Source: Delphinapterus leucas (lineage: Eukaryota > Chordata > Mammalia > Artiodactyla > Monodontidae). From it: DNA of 64,000 nt. Shown one piece after another: positions 46,112-58,541 of this stretch. Positions within the stretch are counted from its first letter, which is position 1. Each line of letters begins with the position of its first letter. The translations under genes and the position numbers were made by a program. The stretch is taken from NCBI RefSeq assembly GCF_002288925.2, contig NW_022098031.1:6081796-6145795 (forward strand), written 5' to 3'. The notes under the pieces were generated by a model, which did no database searches, was not told where the DNA came from, and worked only from the letters and a program-made list of their open reading frames with translations.

Positions 46112-48059
46112 GTTAAATAGTCAAAATTCAGTTTTTGTTCTTAATGCTGATTTTATAAGCAATTTTTCCTATATTCCTTTTCTGTTTCCCAAAGATGATG
46201 ATAGCAATGGTAGATAAGTAAATATAATCTGAAAAGATAAACTATCTAAGGAACTGTTTTATTAGTCTAAGTTTCAAGAGAAATTTTCATATCATATTCC
46301 TTAACTTTAAATACACAAAAATATGGAGCCTCCATCAGCCCTTGAAATGCTATGGTTATTTCACGTCTGTTTTCTCATCTCTGACTCCCATAATATACTA
46401 TAAATCATACTTACTAAATATCAATAGCAAATGCAGACATCTATAGACCTTTGAGTGGTATAATTTTTATAGTCAGATATCTAAGGTCATTATCTATTTT
46501 TGCACACTCTTTTTGCACACTTAATTTCTGACTTATCTTTCTCTGATGTTATTTCCATAGGTACAAATTTTGGTCTTATTTTTAAGAGCTTGAAAATAAA
46601 GCACCACAGTTTATCACATGTCAAAATTTTCTAAAGATGGGGAAATTGTACCTTTTTATAGATATGCATTACTTCATTTAGAGGCAGGATTTTTTTTCCA
46701 TTAAATAATTTTTTTCACTTGTTAAATCATTTGGGATAGAAGCATGACAGGCACAATAAAAGAACTGGCTTACCTTGACTGCTACTATTCTTGTGAATTT
46801 AAATAAGCATTTAAACATTCCTGGTCTCTTTCTTTGATATAATGAATTATTAGACTGGACTGTCTCAAAGATTTTCAGCTTTAAATTTCTAAGAATCTAG
46901 CTTTCTTTTTGCATATATAATTAGAAATTGTATAAAAGCAGTTCTGGTCAGATGAGAAAGGATTCAGTTAGGTTAGACAGGTGATCACTGGGAAAGGGTT
47001 AAAATGGAGCTCAGTGGTGTTAACTAGCAATAAGTACACTGAGCTTCCACACTGGGTCATTGTTATTATACAAACCACCTGTGATTGCACTTCATCTCTA
47101 CCCAAATTCTGTCCATAATTTATGCCCTGTGAAAGACATTGCTCAAAATGCTGGCCTTTTAGTTTACTGGGAAACTTCATACTGATAGATTTATTCTCCA
47201 TTTCATCAAATTTTCCTATTGCCGTAGTCATACCTTAAAACACCAATCCTTGATATTGCTTTACTCTGAAAACATAACAAACATCCCAACATTATCTCCA
47301 ATCTTTTCATTTCCCTTCTCAGTTATTACTCCAGCAACTGTTCTCCTTATATTTTGTTTCCTACCATATTATCTCATTGGGACTCTCCCCCTCCCATTTA
47401 TATGCCTAAATTCTCCAGTGAAACCCAAAACCTGGAAAAACGTAATGTTGGTTTTCTTCACGCCTACCATCAGGTTGCTGAGCCTTGGATCAGTATCACA
47501 GTATCAGACAGTGATAGAACTAATCATTTATAATCATGTGCATCAGTGACCCTTTTGACCACCTGGGCAATCAATTACTTATAACAATTTTTTCAGCTTT
47601 GTGAAACTTCCCATTTCTCCCACTACATGCTGTCCTCAGCAGAAACTTAAACTTTCTCTTCAGCGAGAAAAGAGAAAAATATCAGTGAAGAATTACCTCA
47701 AATTCCAACTACCAATCTACAAACCAGTATAAATTCTCACCCCTTCTCTATTCTTTCCTTTCTGTCACAATGCTGCAGTTGTCATTCTTCCCTTCTAAAA
47801 TCAATATTAAAGTTGGCCTTTAAGTTATTTCATTCTACTTCCCTTTATATTCAGTATCTTCAACTTTTTCAACTATATTATGTCTGTCCATATGTATTTA
47901 TGCATATTAAAAACACTCCAGTTTGAACAGAAATGTCCTTTCTTAAAGATACATTCAATTTCAGCTATAATTCTATTTCTCGCACTTCATAGTCTAACTC
48001 TGTAAGTAAGTTTCTAAAATCTTTGTTTCTATTTCATCATCTCTCATTTGTACACCTAC
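46112..48059. other. Unique AT-rich sequence, no gene recognised
   Basis: Open frames of 87-99 codons (46968-47231 minus, 47250-47549 plus) show no domain. The part from 47260 may be very old L2 but cannot be supported. Confidence 0.45.
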
Positions 48060-49550
48060 AGTTCAAGAGAAACAACCTTGGCAAATGGCACCAGTGACTT
48101 CCAAGTCACTCCAATCAGGGGCCACTTCTCAGTCTTCTTGCTTAAACTCTCACTTTAAAGTGATGCTTTCTTTAAAACACTATCTTCTCTTCAGATTTGA
48201 TTCCACTTTCAACAAGTATTTTTCCTACATTCTCAATTCTTTCCAATGGTCTATAGCATCTTTAAATCTTGGATTTCCTCATGCCTTCTTCCTCAACTCT
48301 ATTTCCAATTTACTCTTCCTCTCATGTATTACCATGGCTTACCAAAGCCTGCAAATATGTATTTCTAATACTCTTTTTTGAACTTTAAATGTCTGTATAG
48401 TTATCAAATATCCATCTACCTATCTGTCTGTCTGTCTGCCTAACTATCATGGTTATCTATCATCTACTGCCTCTCGACCCCACAATTTAAACTCAAAAGC
48501 AAACCATCTATCAATCTGGACCAATTGTCCATTTCCCACAACCTGCCAGATGTGTGAATTTCTTCTAGAATAGCACTCTTGTTCTCTCTCTAACCTCTCA
48601 ATCACTCCCTGATTAAAGAAGAAGTTATCTGATTGATTTTTGGAAAAAAGAGCAGAGCATGCTTGGCTCAGTTCTTTTTTCCTACATCATGACTATTCCT
48701 TCAGTATGCAGCCTTTTATTTAGTCTTATGGTATACTCAGTTGCTTCAGTCAGGAAGTTGATTTGTCTTCTTTTTCCTCATGCCCTTCATCCCTACATAT
48801 CCAACTAACCTTGTACTTCTCCAAACTCTCACTGTTACCCTTCTATTTCTGCCTTCCTCTCTCTCTCTTCTGACTACTGCAATAGCATTCTAAGTGGTAT
48901 TCCCCCATCACTTCTTACATCCCATACAACTCCAATTTATCTTTTAAAATGCATATAGTTATGTCGCCACATCACTTTAAAAAAATTTTCAGTATTTGTA
49001 GTTACCTATAGGAAAAAAATCCAAACTTCTTAATCTGGCTTAAAATTGGTGTACAATTGGGTTCTTGTATGCCTCTCTTACTGGCTACCCACCAGCTTGC
49101 TCTTTAAGAATTAGCAGTAGCCTCCTTCTCAGAATTCTTCAATATGTTATATATTTTTACCAATTCAGAATTTTTATTCATCCTATTCCTTCTGTTGGAA
49201 CAATCTCTACCTTCTCCCTTTGAACCTATTCTCTTAGATAATATCTATTATTCTTTTCAGTTTTCAGATTTCAGTTCTCAGGTTAACAGCCAATTCCCAT
49301 GGAAGTTCTTTATTGATTACTGAAATAGATAAGATAAACGATTTGTATGCTATATTGCATTCTGTATTTTTCATAGCATATAATGGAAATTGTAACTCTA
49401 AATTACTTGTTTATAATAATTTGTGTAATGTTTTTCTTTCTTACTAGACTCTAAGCCCATAAGGGCAGAGCCTATCTTTAATCAGGGCCACAATGGACTC
49501 TCCAACATATTGAGAAGTTCAGTAGGTATTTGCTTAATAAATGAATAGCC
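48060..49550 (+). mobile_element. L2 LINE, reverse transcriptase part and 3' UTR
   Basis: The start 'ttggcaaatggcaccagtgacttcc' and gggccacttctcagtcttct matches the L2 ORF2 region. From 48870 on, 'ctactgcaatagcattctaag', 'caaacttcttaatctggcttaaa', 'tactagactctaagcccataagggcagagcc' and the end ttgcttaataaatgaatagc match the L2 3' UTR in order. A tetranucleotide-rich stretch (48409-48470) lies between. All frames are closed by stops, so it is a molecular fossil. Confidence 0.65.
48409..48470. repeat. Degenerate (ATCT/GTCT)n simple repeat
   Basis: Runs of atct and gtct, for example ctatctgtctgtctgtctgc, are interrupted by other tetranucleotides. Confidence 0.8.
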
Positions 49551-49699
49551 AGTAAAGAAGTAGGAATTTCACAGAAAATTATGGCATGAGGAAGATGAGG
49601 AAAGAGACTTTGGAAATAAGGATGGTTATATTGCATAAGTAAGAGAGCAATTATGAATTGTGCACTTACATCGTAGGGCATTTTTACAGAAACTTTAGC

Positions 49700-49858
49700 A
49701 AGTAGATCTTGGGATACTATTCCTTCCTCCCTTTTACATATGAGGGAAGTGAAACACAGCGGAGATTATGTGGCTTGACAAAGACCTCACAGCCGGTAGA
49801 AGTGGCACTGGTTTACAAACTCAGTAATGTGGATGCAGAGCCCATGCTCTTTAGCACT
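49700..49858 (-). mobile_element. MIR SINE
   Basis: Antisense MIR with good motif order: 'cttttacatatgagggaagtgaaacacagc', 'gtggcttgacaaagacctcacagccggtag', and cagagcccatgctctttagc. Confidence 0.8.
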
Positions 49859-50465
49859 ATTTGTCTGGTTTTGGTAGTAGAGTAATGCTGGCCTCATAGA
49901 ATGAGATAGAAAGCATTCCCTCTGCTTCTAACCTCTGAAAGAGATTGTAGAGAATTGGTACAATTTCTTCCTTAAATGTTTGGTAAAATTCACCAGCGAA
50001 CCCATCTGGGCCTGGTGCTTTCTGTTTTAGAAAGTTATTAATTATTGATTCAATTTCTTTAATATATATAACCCTATTCAGACTGCCTGTATATCCTTAT
50101 GTGAATTCTGGCAGGTTGTATATTTCAAGGAACTGGTCCATTTCATCTAGGCTTTCAAATTTGTAGGCAAATTCACACTATTTTTATTATACTTTTAATT
50201 TTCATGATATCTGTAGTAATATCCTTTTTTTCATTTCTGATATTAGTAATTTGTGTTAACTTTCTTTTTTTCTTAGTTAACCTGGCTAGAGGCTCATCAA
50301 TTTTATTGATTTTTTTCAAAGAAACAGCTTTCAGTTGTGTTGATTTTCTCTATTGATTTCCTGCTTTCAATTTCATTGGTTTCTGCTCTAATTCCTATTA
50401 TTTATCTTCTTGTGCTTGTTTTGGTTTTAATTTGCTGCTCCATTTCTAGTTCTTTAATGTGATTA
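49859..50465 (-). mobile_element. Old L1 ORF2 fragment (reverse transcriptase region)
   Basis: In antisense: ttgtctggttttggtagtag, 'ggcctcatagaatgag', 'cccatctgggcctggtgctttctg', and 'tttcaaagaaacagctttcag', which back-translate to the ORF2 reverse transcriptase core. Both ends are truncated and no tail is present. Confidence 0.88.
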
Positions 50466-52353
50466 AAGCAAGCCAATTTAGAGTGTCTGACACATTTCTT
50501 AAATTACATGAGTTAAACATTAAAAGTAATTAAAATTACTACAAATGTAAAGGACAAGAGAAACAACATATATATATATATAAAACCCATGTGCATGTGC
50601 ACATATATGTGCATGTGTACATATATGTATACATAATATGTTTGGTGAATATTGAATGAAAGGATTTCCATTTTGAAAAGTGAACTATTTTCTATTCCCC
50701 TTTGGAATGAGACTCAGAAATTCACAGAAGCATTTTTAAAAAGAAAATGTGAGGGTTTTTTATTGTATTCTTTAGTCTGGTCATCCTTGCTTGAAATTTG
50801 CCTACCATACAAACTATTCTCTACTTCTGGTTCTCTTCTTTTAGTAGATAGATTTTGGAACTTTTGGATCTATTCATCAAGTGCCAATTTTTATCATTTT
50901 ATTCCTTATTATTTAGTACTGTATGTTGAGATAATTCATACATTGGATTTCACTGTTATTTAATTCAATATATAGAAATTCACCTAATCTATTGAGATTT
51001 GTATTATTATTATTACTATTATTATCAACAGTTTTGTTTTACTTTCAGCTATCAATCTTCAAAATTGTACATAGTTAACTTGATTATTTATATATTCTCC
51101 CATATATTGGAAAATATCAGATATGCTTAGTAATTTTATTGGCTTTCTCCAAATATCTGGTCACTTCTGTATGTATTCTTGTACTGTTTACCCCAGTTTT
51201 GATATTTGAAAACACTCATCATTCTCCACAAAGTATACTCATATAGGCTTTTATTTAAAGACCAAAGATGAGTAAAATGAGATAGAGAATGCATGTAGAT
51301 ATCAGAAATCAAAGACATTCTGCAATGAATCCCCTTTTTTTTTTCACATACACATGGGCCATGATGAGTTTCTAGATTGAAATGCCATGATTTGTGTGAA
51401 AAATCTTGATTTAAGGAGTGCTCCTCAAAAAAGCTCTCAGCATCCCTTTAAATAATGAAGCCACACTTGTCAAATGGGTTGGGCCTGTTGCAAATCAGCT
51501 GTAAAGAAACTGATCCTGTGGGTCACCAGGGAAGTTTCAGACTTAAACATCACATCATAAATACCACTATTTTAATCTTTCCCTGAGTCAAAAACCAGAT
51601 GTGAAGGAGTCCCAAGATATAAAGACTGAATTTTCCCAGTCCAGCTGTTAATCAACTCTGGCTCCACATCACTAATATTTTATTTTGAAAGGCTTTATTC
51701 TGTTTGCACCTGTCATACCATTTTATGACAGTTTGTCTCTAGACCTTGTGGAGGAAATATGGAATGGACTGCTGGGTAGTGGGTTTCAGTGTTAAGTGTT
51801 CTGGGCATGGGGCTTCCCATTTGTTCCCATGGCCTTGATATGCAAAGTACTGCTTGGCATCTTATTGAACAATCCCAATAATAAACATGTAATTCTCTTA
51901 TTTAGAAGCAGACACCTTCGTGGACAATATTTGTTTAAAACAGCACAGATGCGGCCTGGAGATGAGAATAGTTGAGGTTGGGATGAAGTTAATCTACCTG
52001 GCAGATACTAGCAAGGTACTTTTATTGTTATGTTTGTTCCTTCTTCTCCTGATGCACAGCACATCAATGTTCATAATCTTCCTGAACTTTCCCAACTTTG
52101 CATCAGCCTTTTCATGAACAGGTTTTAAAGTACATTTTCTTTCTCCAGAGATAAGATTTACCTCTGTCTCCACATCAAGAATTGCTCAGAATTTTGGTCC
52201 CCCTAGGATAACATTTTTGTTTGCCATGTTTTCTCCTGGTTTAGGATTTTATATTCCTTATTATCTTTACCTTGAATACTTCCTTTTCTACTTATCTTTT
52301 CCACCTAGTTACAGCTCTGTAATAATTATTCATATCTTCCAGGGAAAGCTTTT
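50466..52353. other. Mostly unique AT-rich sequence
   Basis: An alternating purine-pyrimidine tract lies at 50588-50634 and an ATT-rich run at 51000-51028. No gene is recognised; the last 200 bp may belong to the L1M seen after the SINE. Confidence 0.45.
50593..50628. repeat. 18-bp tandem duplication in an alternating purine-pyrimidine tract
   Basis: gcatgtgcacatatatgt (50593-50610) is followed directly by gcatgtgtacatatatgt (50611-50628). The surrounding 47 bases alternate purine and pyrimidine almost throughout. Confidence 0.9.
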
Positions 52354-52554
52354 TTTTTTTTGCGGTACGAGGGCCTCTCACTGCTGTGGCCTCTCCCATT
52401 GCGGAGCACAGGCTGCAGACGCACAGGCTCAGCGGCCATGGCTCACGGGCCCAGCCGCTCCGCGGCATGTGGGATCCTCCCAGACCAGGGCACGAACCCG
52501 CGTCCCCTGCATCGGCAGGCGGACTCTCAACCACTGCACCACCAGGGAAGCCCA
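52354..52554 (-). mobile_element. CHR SINE, short form
   Basis: Antisense SINE: T tract, gcggtacgagggcctctcac, the core gccgctccgcggcatg, and the head ending ccaccagggaagccc. The exact target duplication agggaaagctttt is at 52341-52353 and 52555-52567. Overlapping open frames on both strands are by-products of the SINE. Confidence 0.95.
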
Positions 52555-52599
52555 AGGGAAAGCTTTTCTTGATTTGCCACTCTGTTAGCTTCTCCTCTT

Positions 52600-55290
52600 A
52601 TATTATGATATAAAACTTGAACTTGGCCTTCAGAGAGTTTCTGACAATTCTTTTTTATCCTCTACAGGATCTGCAGAGGAATCTGCAATCGAATGTATTT
52701 TGCCAGTTTTGAAAAATTCTCAAATATTACCTCAAATTTGGCTTCTGTCCCTCCTTTTCTTTGGAGAGATTACAGTTACACATATCTTTTCACATTTTTT
52801 TCCATTTGCCTCTTGCATTCTTTTTCTCTGTTTTCCATCCCTCTTCCAATCTGCATTTTAATCTTAATATTTTATATTCACCTAAATTCCTGATTATCAA
52901 TCTTTTTTTAATACTGTGTCTAATATGACTTTGAACTCACTTATTGGATTCTTATTTTCAGCTACTTTGTTATTTTAATAAACATTTTATTTTAAAACAG
53001 TTTCAGATTTACAGAGAAATTAGAAACACAGTTTTGAGAGTTTCCATATATCCCAGACTTAGTTTACCCTATTATTAACATCTAATTTAGTATGGTGCTT
53101 TTGTTATAATTAATGAATCAGTGTTGATAAATTATTATTAACTAAAGTCAAGAGTTTATTATGATTTCTTTGTTTTTTTCCTAATGACCTTTTTCTGTTC
53201 CGAGACCTCAACCATGATAGCATATTACATTCAGCCATGTGTCTCCTTAAGCTATCTTGAATGTGACAGTTTCTCAGACTTTTTTGTTTTGATGATCTTT
53301 ACAGTTTTGAGGTGTACTCGTCAGATATTTTCTAAAGTATTTCTTAATTGAGATGCGTCTGATATTTTTCTTACAATAGGACTAAGGTTATGTGTTTTTC
53401 GGAGTAAGATCACAGAGTTAAAGTGCCATTCTCATCACATTATAACAAGAATACATACTACAAATATGATTTAGCACTGTTTATGTTAAACTTGACATCT
53501 GGCTACGGTAGAGTTTATCAGATTCCTCCATTGTAAACTTAATCTTTTTCCTCCATTTCCATGCAAACAAGTATAGTCAATTTATCTTGATAAAGGAGCA
53601 AAGGCAATTCAATGGAGAACTCACAGTCTTTGCAACAAATGGTGAGAATTTATGTTTATCTGGTTAGGAGTCGGTCTCTGTTTAATGTTTTCATAGTTGT
53701 ATGTGCCAGAGGCACCAAATTAATTTAAGTGTACTTGTTTCTGTACCCCTTTGACTTTGGGTTTCCTTAAGAACTGCCGCTAGGAGGGATTCTGAATCTT
53801 GTCTTTCAGCTGTAATCCACTGTTATTATAATGGAGCCCTGTTGGTGTGGTAGAAAGGTACAGGAAAGGGATGTATTCTATAACCTTTTGATTAAATCTC
53901 TGTATTTTTGTGAGCTTGTGTCTCTGGGTTGTTACCTTCATAAATGTTTCTGTAGCAGTATAGCTTTTTATTTTAATCTCCCTTAGATGAGATAGGAAAT
54001 TAGAGGAGGTTGCAATCTGAGTAAATCACTTCCACCAGCTGAGATAAAGATCTGGTAATTATTTTTCCCCCTTGGATAATAGGCAGTACTTATAGAGGAA
54101 ATTCTGGGAGTATCTGACAATAATTACCCTTCCCCCTTCCCTGTCAGAGCCACAGGGTATCTTTCTAACATATTACCTTAAAAACATAGTGGGCTTGCGA
54201 AGTGTGGGGCTCTTTCCAAGATTATGGACCCCAGGTTTTTCTTATTGTCATGCTTGTCTACACTCAGCTTCTAGCAATTCATCAAAATGTCTATGTGAGC
54301 ACTTCTGCATGTTTATGGTTTCTGTGGCTCCTGCTCTAAGCAAGTGGTTCTTGACTGTGACTCTCTTGATTTGCCTGCTCTCTGAATTTCATGGTGACAA
54401 ATGGCCTTGTAATCTTTGTTACCTGATGGATTCAATAAAAGCCATTGATTTTCTTTTTGTTCTGCTCTTTCTTGTTTTAAGTTTGGGAGTGACAACTTCA
54501 AAGCTCTTCTTTAAATGAACACAGCTGACACCAGAAGTAGCAAACCATTGGATTTTTAACTTCTAGAATGTTAAGTTGACTCCTTTTAAGGATTTGAGGT
54601 TTATACTGATATTCTCCATCTGTTTTCTGTACTTACCAACATATTAAGCATATTTATTTTAAAGTTATGGTCTGATAACTAGGATATCTAAATGATCAAT
54701 TTTTTCCCTTGGTTTTGGTCATTTTTTTGCTAAAGCATACCTCGTAATATTTTATTTAATGCTAGATATTATGTATGAAAAATTAGAGAAGCTCTGGATG
54801 ATATTTTCTTCCTCAAAAAGCGTTAAATATTTTTCTGGAGGGCAAATAGAGTACAGGCTGATTCCCTTGATCCCACAGAGGATTCATTTTAAGCTTTTTT
54901 TTTCTTTCAGGCAGAACACATTCAACTTTGGCTTTACTTCTAGATCATAGCCCTTACCCCTAGGCTGTGCTCCTCTGAGGTCTTAACTATAAGCCAGAGT
55001 TGTTTGACTGTGTTCTTTATCTTGGCAGGTCTTGAACTCCAACCTCTGTCTCCCTAGTATTGCACTGCTGATCAAATTTCTGAACAGTTCTCTAACTTCC
55101 CAGCTGCTACTTTCTGTACAAATTGTTGTAGTATCTTTCTAAGCATGTTCATCTTAGGAGCTGACAAATACCTCAGAGGAAACTGCACTCAGATACTTGG
55201 GCTCACTTTTTGTGGCTGTTGCCTCTCTGTGATTTTGTCCTAAAAGGCTAATCACTTTGAAATTTGCAAACTCCAGTCTCTGAATTAGCA
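52600..55290 (-). mobile_element. Old L1M, long antisense relic
   Basis: Several characteristic antisense stretches follow one another. Examples are 'gaaaaattctcaaatattacctcaaatttggcttctgtccc' near 52710 in outline, cagtttcagatttacagaga near 53000, 'gacagtttctcagac' near 53266, 'aaagtgccattctcatcacat' near 53420, 'gtgtctctgggttgttacctt' near 53920 and 'gcctgctctctgaatttcatggtgacaaatggcc' near 54380. A short sense ORF2 scrap (ttgataaaggagcaaaggc) lies at 53587-53640. Boundaries and subfamily are uncertain; more than one old L1 may be involved. Confidence 0.6.
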
Positions 55291-55699
55291 TAAATGTCAG
55301 TTACATTAAATGGAGTCTTAAATGTTCCTATTATTTTTATTGTCTTGAACTATATCAATACACATCTATATTTGAAAATATATTCAACTAAATTTTGAAT
55401 GGTATTTCAGGGTCTTAAAAAACATCATATGCAAAATATGGAAAGTGTGATCAGTCTACACAACAGTAATCAAGAGAAATGCTTGCTAATTCCAGGTCTT
55501 TTTTTTTTTTTCATTTTTGAAACATTTAAGATAAATAATGGATTTGTTAACATTTTAAAATAAATTTAGTTGCCTGTGCTTTATATTAATTAGGATCTGC
55601 TTAAATCCTGTGATATTTTGGGGATTGCACTTTTTAATTCCATTTTAAAAAAATGTAGTGCTAGTAAAATGAGAAATAATTACCCTGTATTTCATACAT

Positions 55700-55766
55700 A
55701 TAATCCATGTTTAGAAGCTATGAAACATGGATTATAAATAGAAGCTATGAAACATGGATTATAAAT
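55700..55766. repeat. Perfect 13-bp hairpin merged with a 27-bp tandem repeat
   Basis: ataatccatgttt (55700-55712) and its exact reverse complement aaacatggattat (55723-55735) flank a 10-base spacer. The 27-bp unit beginning agaagctatgaaacatggat is present twice, 55713-55739 and 55740-55766, so the right arm of the hairpin also occurs twice. Confidence 0.95.
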
Positions 55767-56105
55767 AAATTTTTAAAATTTGAAAAAACTATTCTTGCTA
55801 TACTATTTCAATGTGAGATCATATAGTTTACTGTAATGGAAGGACATGAAGGTATCAATAGTTAAGTGGGGAACAATGCCAGTTCAACACTACTTACTTA
55901 TTAAATTCATTTTCTTTCCTTTAATTCCCTCAAATAAAAAAAAAACAGGACACATGAATCTATTCTGTATTAAGTTAATATTAACGTGTTAAGCTTCATT
56001 TAGAACCCAATTTAGACTGTATACATCTCTAGTAATAATATAAATTTATTTGAGAAAGAATACACTTCCTGTAATGGTTAACTAATTTATTATAAATATA
56101 TATGT

Positions 56106-56145
56106 AGAGAAAGACAGGAGAGAGAGAAAAAGAGAGAGAGAAAAT
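56106..56145. repeat. GA-rich tract
   Basis: A purine run of agagag and aaag units precedes the L1-C insertion by about 55 bp. Confidence 0.85.
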
Positions 56146-56200
56146 TTAGAGAATGTCATTTAGCCATAATAACATGGTTAAAAGAAATCCATTTTATGTA

Positions 56201-58446
56201 TTTATTTTTTTAAAACATCTTTATTGGAGTATAATTGCTTTACAATGGTGTGTTAGTTTCTGCTTTATAACAAAGTGAATCAGCTATACATATACATATA
56301 TCCCCATATCTCCACACTCTTGCGTCTCCCTCCCACCCTCCCTATATGACTTCTCTAGGTGGTCACAAAGCACCAAGCTGATCTCCCTGTGCTATGCGGC
56401 TTCTTCCCACTAGCTATCTATTTTACATTTGGCAGTGTATATATATCCATGCCACTCTCTCAGTTCGTCCCAGCTTACCCTTCCCATTCCACGTGTCCTC
56501 AAGTCCATTCTCTACGTCTGCGTCTTTATTCCTGTCCTGCCCTTAGGTTCTTCAGAACCACTTTTTTTCTTTTTTTTTTTAGATTCCATATATATGTGTT
56601 AGCATACGGTATTTGTTTCTCTCTTTCTGACTTACTTCACTCTGTTTGACAGACTCTAGGTCCATCCACCTCACTACAAAAAACTTAATTTCGTTTCTTT
56701 TTATGGCTGAGTAATATTCCATTGTATATATGTGCCAAATCTTCTTTATCGATTCATCTGTCGATGGAGACTTAATGTTGTTTCCATGTCCTGGCTATTG
56801 TAAATAGAGCTGCAATGAACATTGTGGTACATGACTCTTTTTGAATTATGGTTTTCTCAGGGTATATGCCCAGTAGTGGGATTGCTGGGTCATATGGTAG
56901 TTCTATTTTTAGTTTTTTAAGGAACCTCCATACTGTTCTCCATAGTGGTTGTACCAGTTTGCTCTCCCACCAACAGTGTAGGAGGGTTCCCATTTCTCCA
57001 GATGCTCTCCAGCATTTACTGTTTGCAGATATTTTGATGATGGCCATTCTGACTGGTGTGAGGTGATACCTCATTGTAGTTTTGATTTGCATTTCTGTAA
57101 TGATTAGCGATGTTGAGCATCCTCTCATGTGTTTCTTGGCAATCTGTATATCTTCTTTGGAGAAATGTCTATTTAGGTCTTGTACCCATGTTTGGATTGG
57201 GTTGTTTGTTTTTTGATATTGAGCTGCATGAGCTGCTTGTAAATTTTGGAGATTAATCCTTTGTCAGTTGCTTCATTTGCAAATATATTCTCCCATTCTG
57301 ATGGTTGTCTTTTAGTCTTGTTTATGTTTTCTTTTGCTGTACAAAAGCTTTTAAGTTTCATTGGGTCCCATTTGTATACTTTTGTTTTTATTTCCATTTC
57401 TCTAGGAGGTGGGTCAAAAAGGATCTTGCCGTGATTTATGACATAGAGTGTTGCACCTATGTTTTCCTCTAGAGTTTTACAATGTCTTGCCCTACATTTA
57501 GGTCTTTAATCCATTTTGAGTTTATTTTTGTGTATGGTGTTAGGGAGTGTTCTAATTTCATTCTTTTACATGTAGCTGTGCAGTTTTCACAGCACCACTT
57601 ATTGAAGAAGCTGACTTTTCTCCATTGTATATTCTTGCCTCCTTTATCAAAAATAAGATGACCATAAGTGCATGGGTTAATCTCAGGCCTTTCTATCCTG
57701 TTCCATTGATCTATATTTCTGTTTTTGTGCCAGTACCATACTGTCTTGATTACTGTAGCATTGTAGTACAGTCTGAAGTTAGGGAGCCTGATTCCTCCAG
57801 CTCCGCTTTTCTTTCTCAAGATTGCTTTGCCAATTCAGGGTCTTTTGTGTTTCCATACAAATTGTGAACTTTTTTGTTCTAGTTCTGTTAAAAATGCCAT
57901 TGGTAGTTTGACAGGGATTGCATTGAATCTGTAGATTGCTTTGGGTAGTAAAGTCGTTTTCACAGTGTTGAGTATATGTATAGTATCATGTCATCTGCAA
58001 ACAGTGACAGTTTTACTTCTTCTTTTCCAATTTGGATTCCTTTTATTTCTTTTACTTCTCTGATTGCTGTGGCTAAAACTTCCAAAACTATGTTGAATAA
58101 TAGTGGTGAGAATGGACAACCTTGTCTTGTTTCCTTAGAGGAAATGGTTTCAGTTTTTCACCATTGAGAATGATGTTGGCTGTGGGTTTGTCATATATGG
58201 CCTTTATTATGTTGAGGTAGGTTCCCTCTATGCCAACTTTCTGGAGGGTTTTTATCATAAATGGGTATTGAATTTTTTCAAAAGCTTTTTCTGCATCTAT
58301 TGAGATGATCATATGGATTTTCCCCTTCAATTTGTTCATATGGTATATCACATAGATTGATTTGCATATATTGAAAACTCCTTGCGTTCCTGGGATAAAC
58401 CCCACTTGATCATGGTGTATGATCCTTTTAATGTGCTGTTGGATTC
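56201..58446 (-). mobile_element. L1-C: 5'-truncated, internally deleted L1
   Basis: On the minus strand it runs from the reverse transcriptase region (ggatcatacaccatgatcaa) to the 3' end (ccaataaagatgtt and an A tail at 56212-56201). ORF2 pieces are open at 58516-58088 ([13 protein letters not shown]) and 57819-57469. FADD is at 58001-57990. Directly after FADDMILY the sequence jumps to the segment equivalent to L1-B 19648 onward, a loss of about 305 bp, at about 57972. The Cys-rich motif ([18 protein letters not shown]) has lost two of its Cys residues. At its 5' end it abuts the A-tail side of a truncated SINE. Confidence 0.9.
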
Positions 58447-58541
58447 TTTTTTTTTTTTTTTTTTTTTTGCGGTACGCAGGCCTCTCACTGTTGTGGCCTT
58501 TCCCATTGCAGAGCACAGGCTCCAGATGCGCAGGCTCAGCG
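58447..58541 (-). mobile_element. 5'-truncated CHR SINE fused to L1-C
   Basis: A 22-base T tract and gcggtacgcaggcctctcac start a short-form SINE in antisense, which breaks off at caggctcagc, before the tRNA-derived head. L1 sequence does not resume beyond it. A weak shared 8-mer, tttatgta, lies at 56193-56200 and 58554-58561 and might be the duplication of the whole L1-SINE unit, with about 12 unexplained bases between. Confidence 0.9.

Larger units (their letters stand above)
55291..56200. other. Unique AT-rich sequence with palindrome and duplication
   Basis: No gene is recognised. A hairpin and tandem duplication (55700-55766) and a GA-rich tract (56106-56145) are the only visible structures. 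Confidence 0.5.

Noticed and set aside
47250..47549. 99-codon ORF as a small membrane protein
   Set aside because: The hydrophobic content comes from T-rich sequence; no start context, homologue or neighbouring gene supports it.
52217..52613. Overlapping ORFs on both strands up to 123 codons
   Set aside because: They lie over the GC-rich short-form CHR SINE at 52354-52554; GC-rich SINEs open frames by chance.
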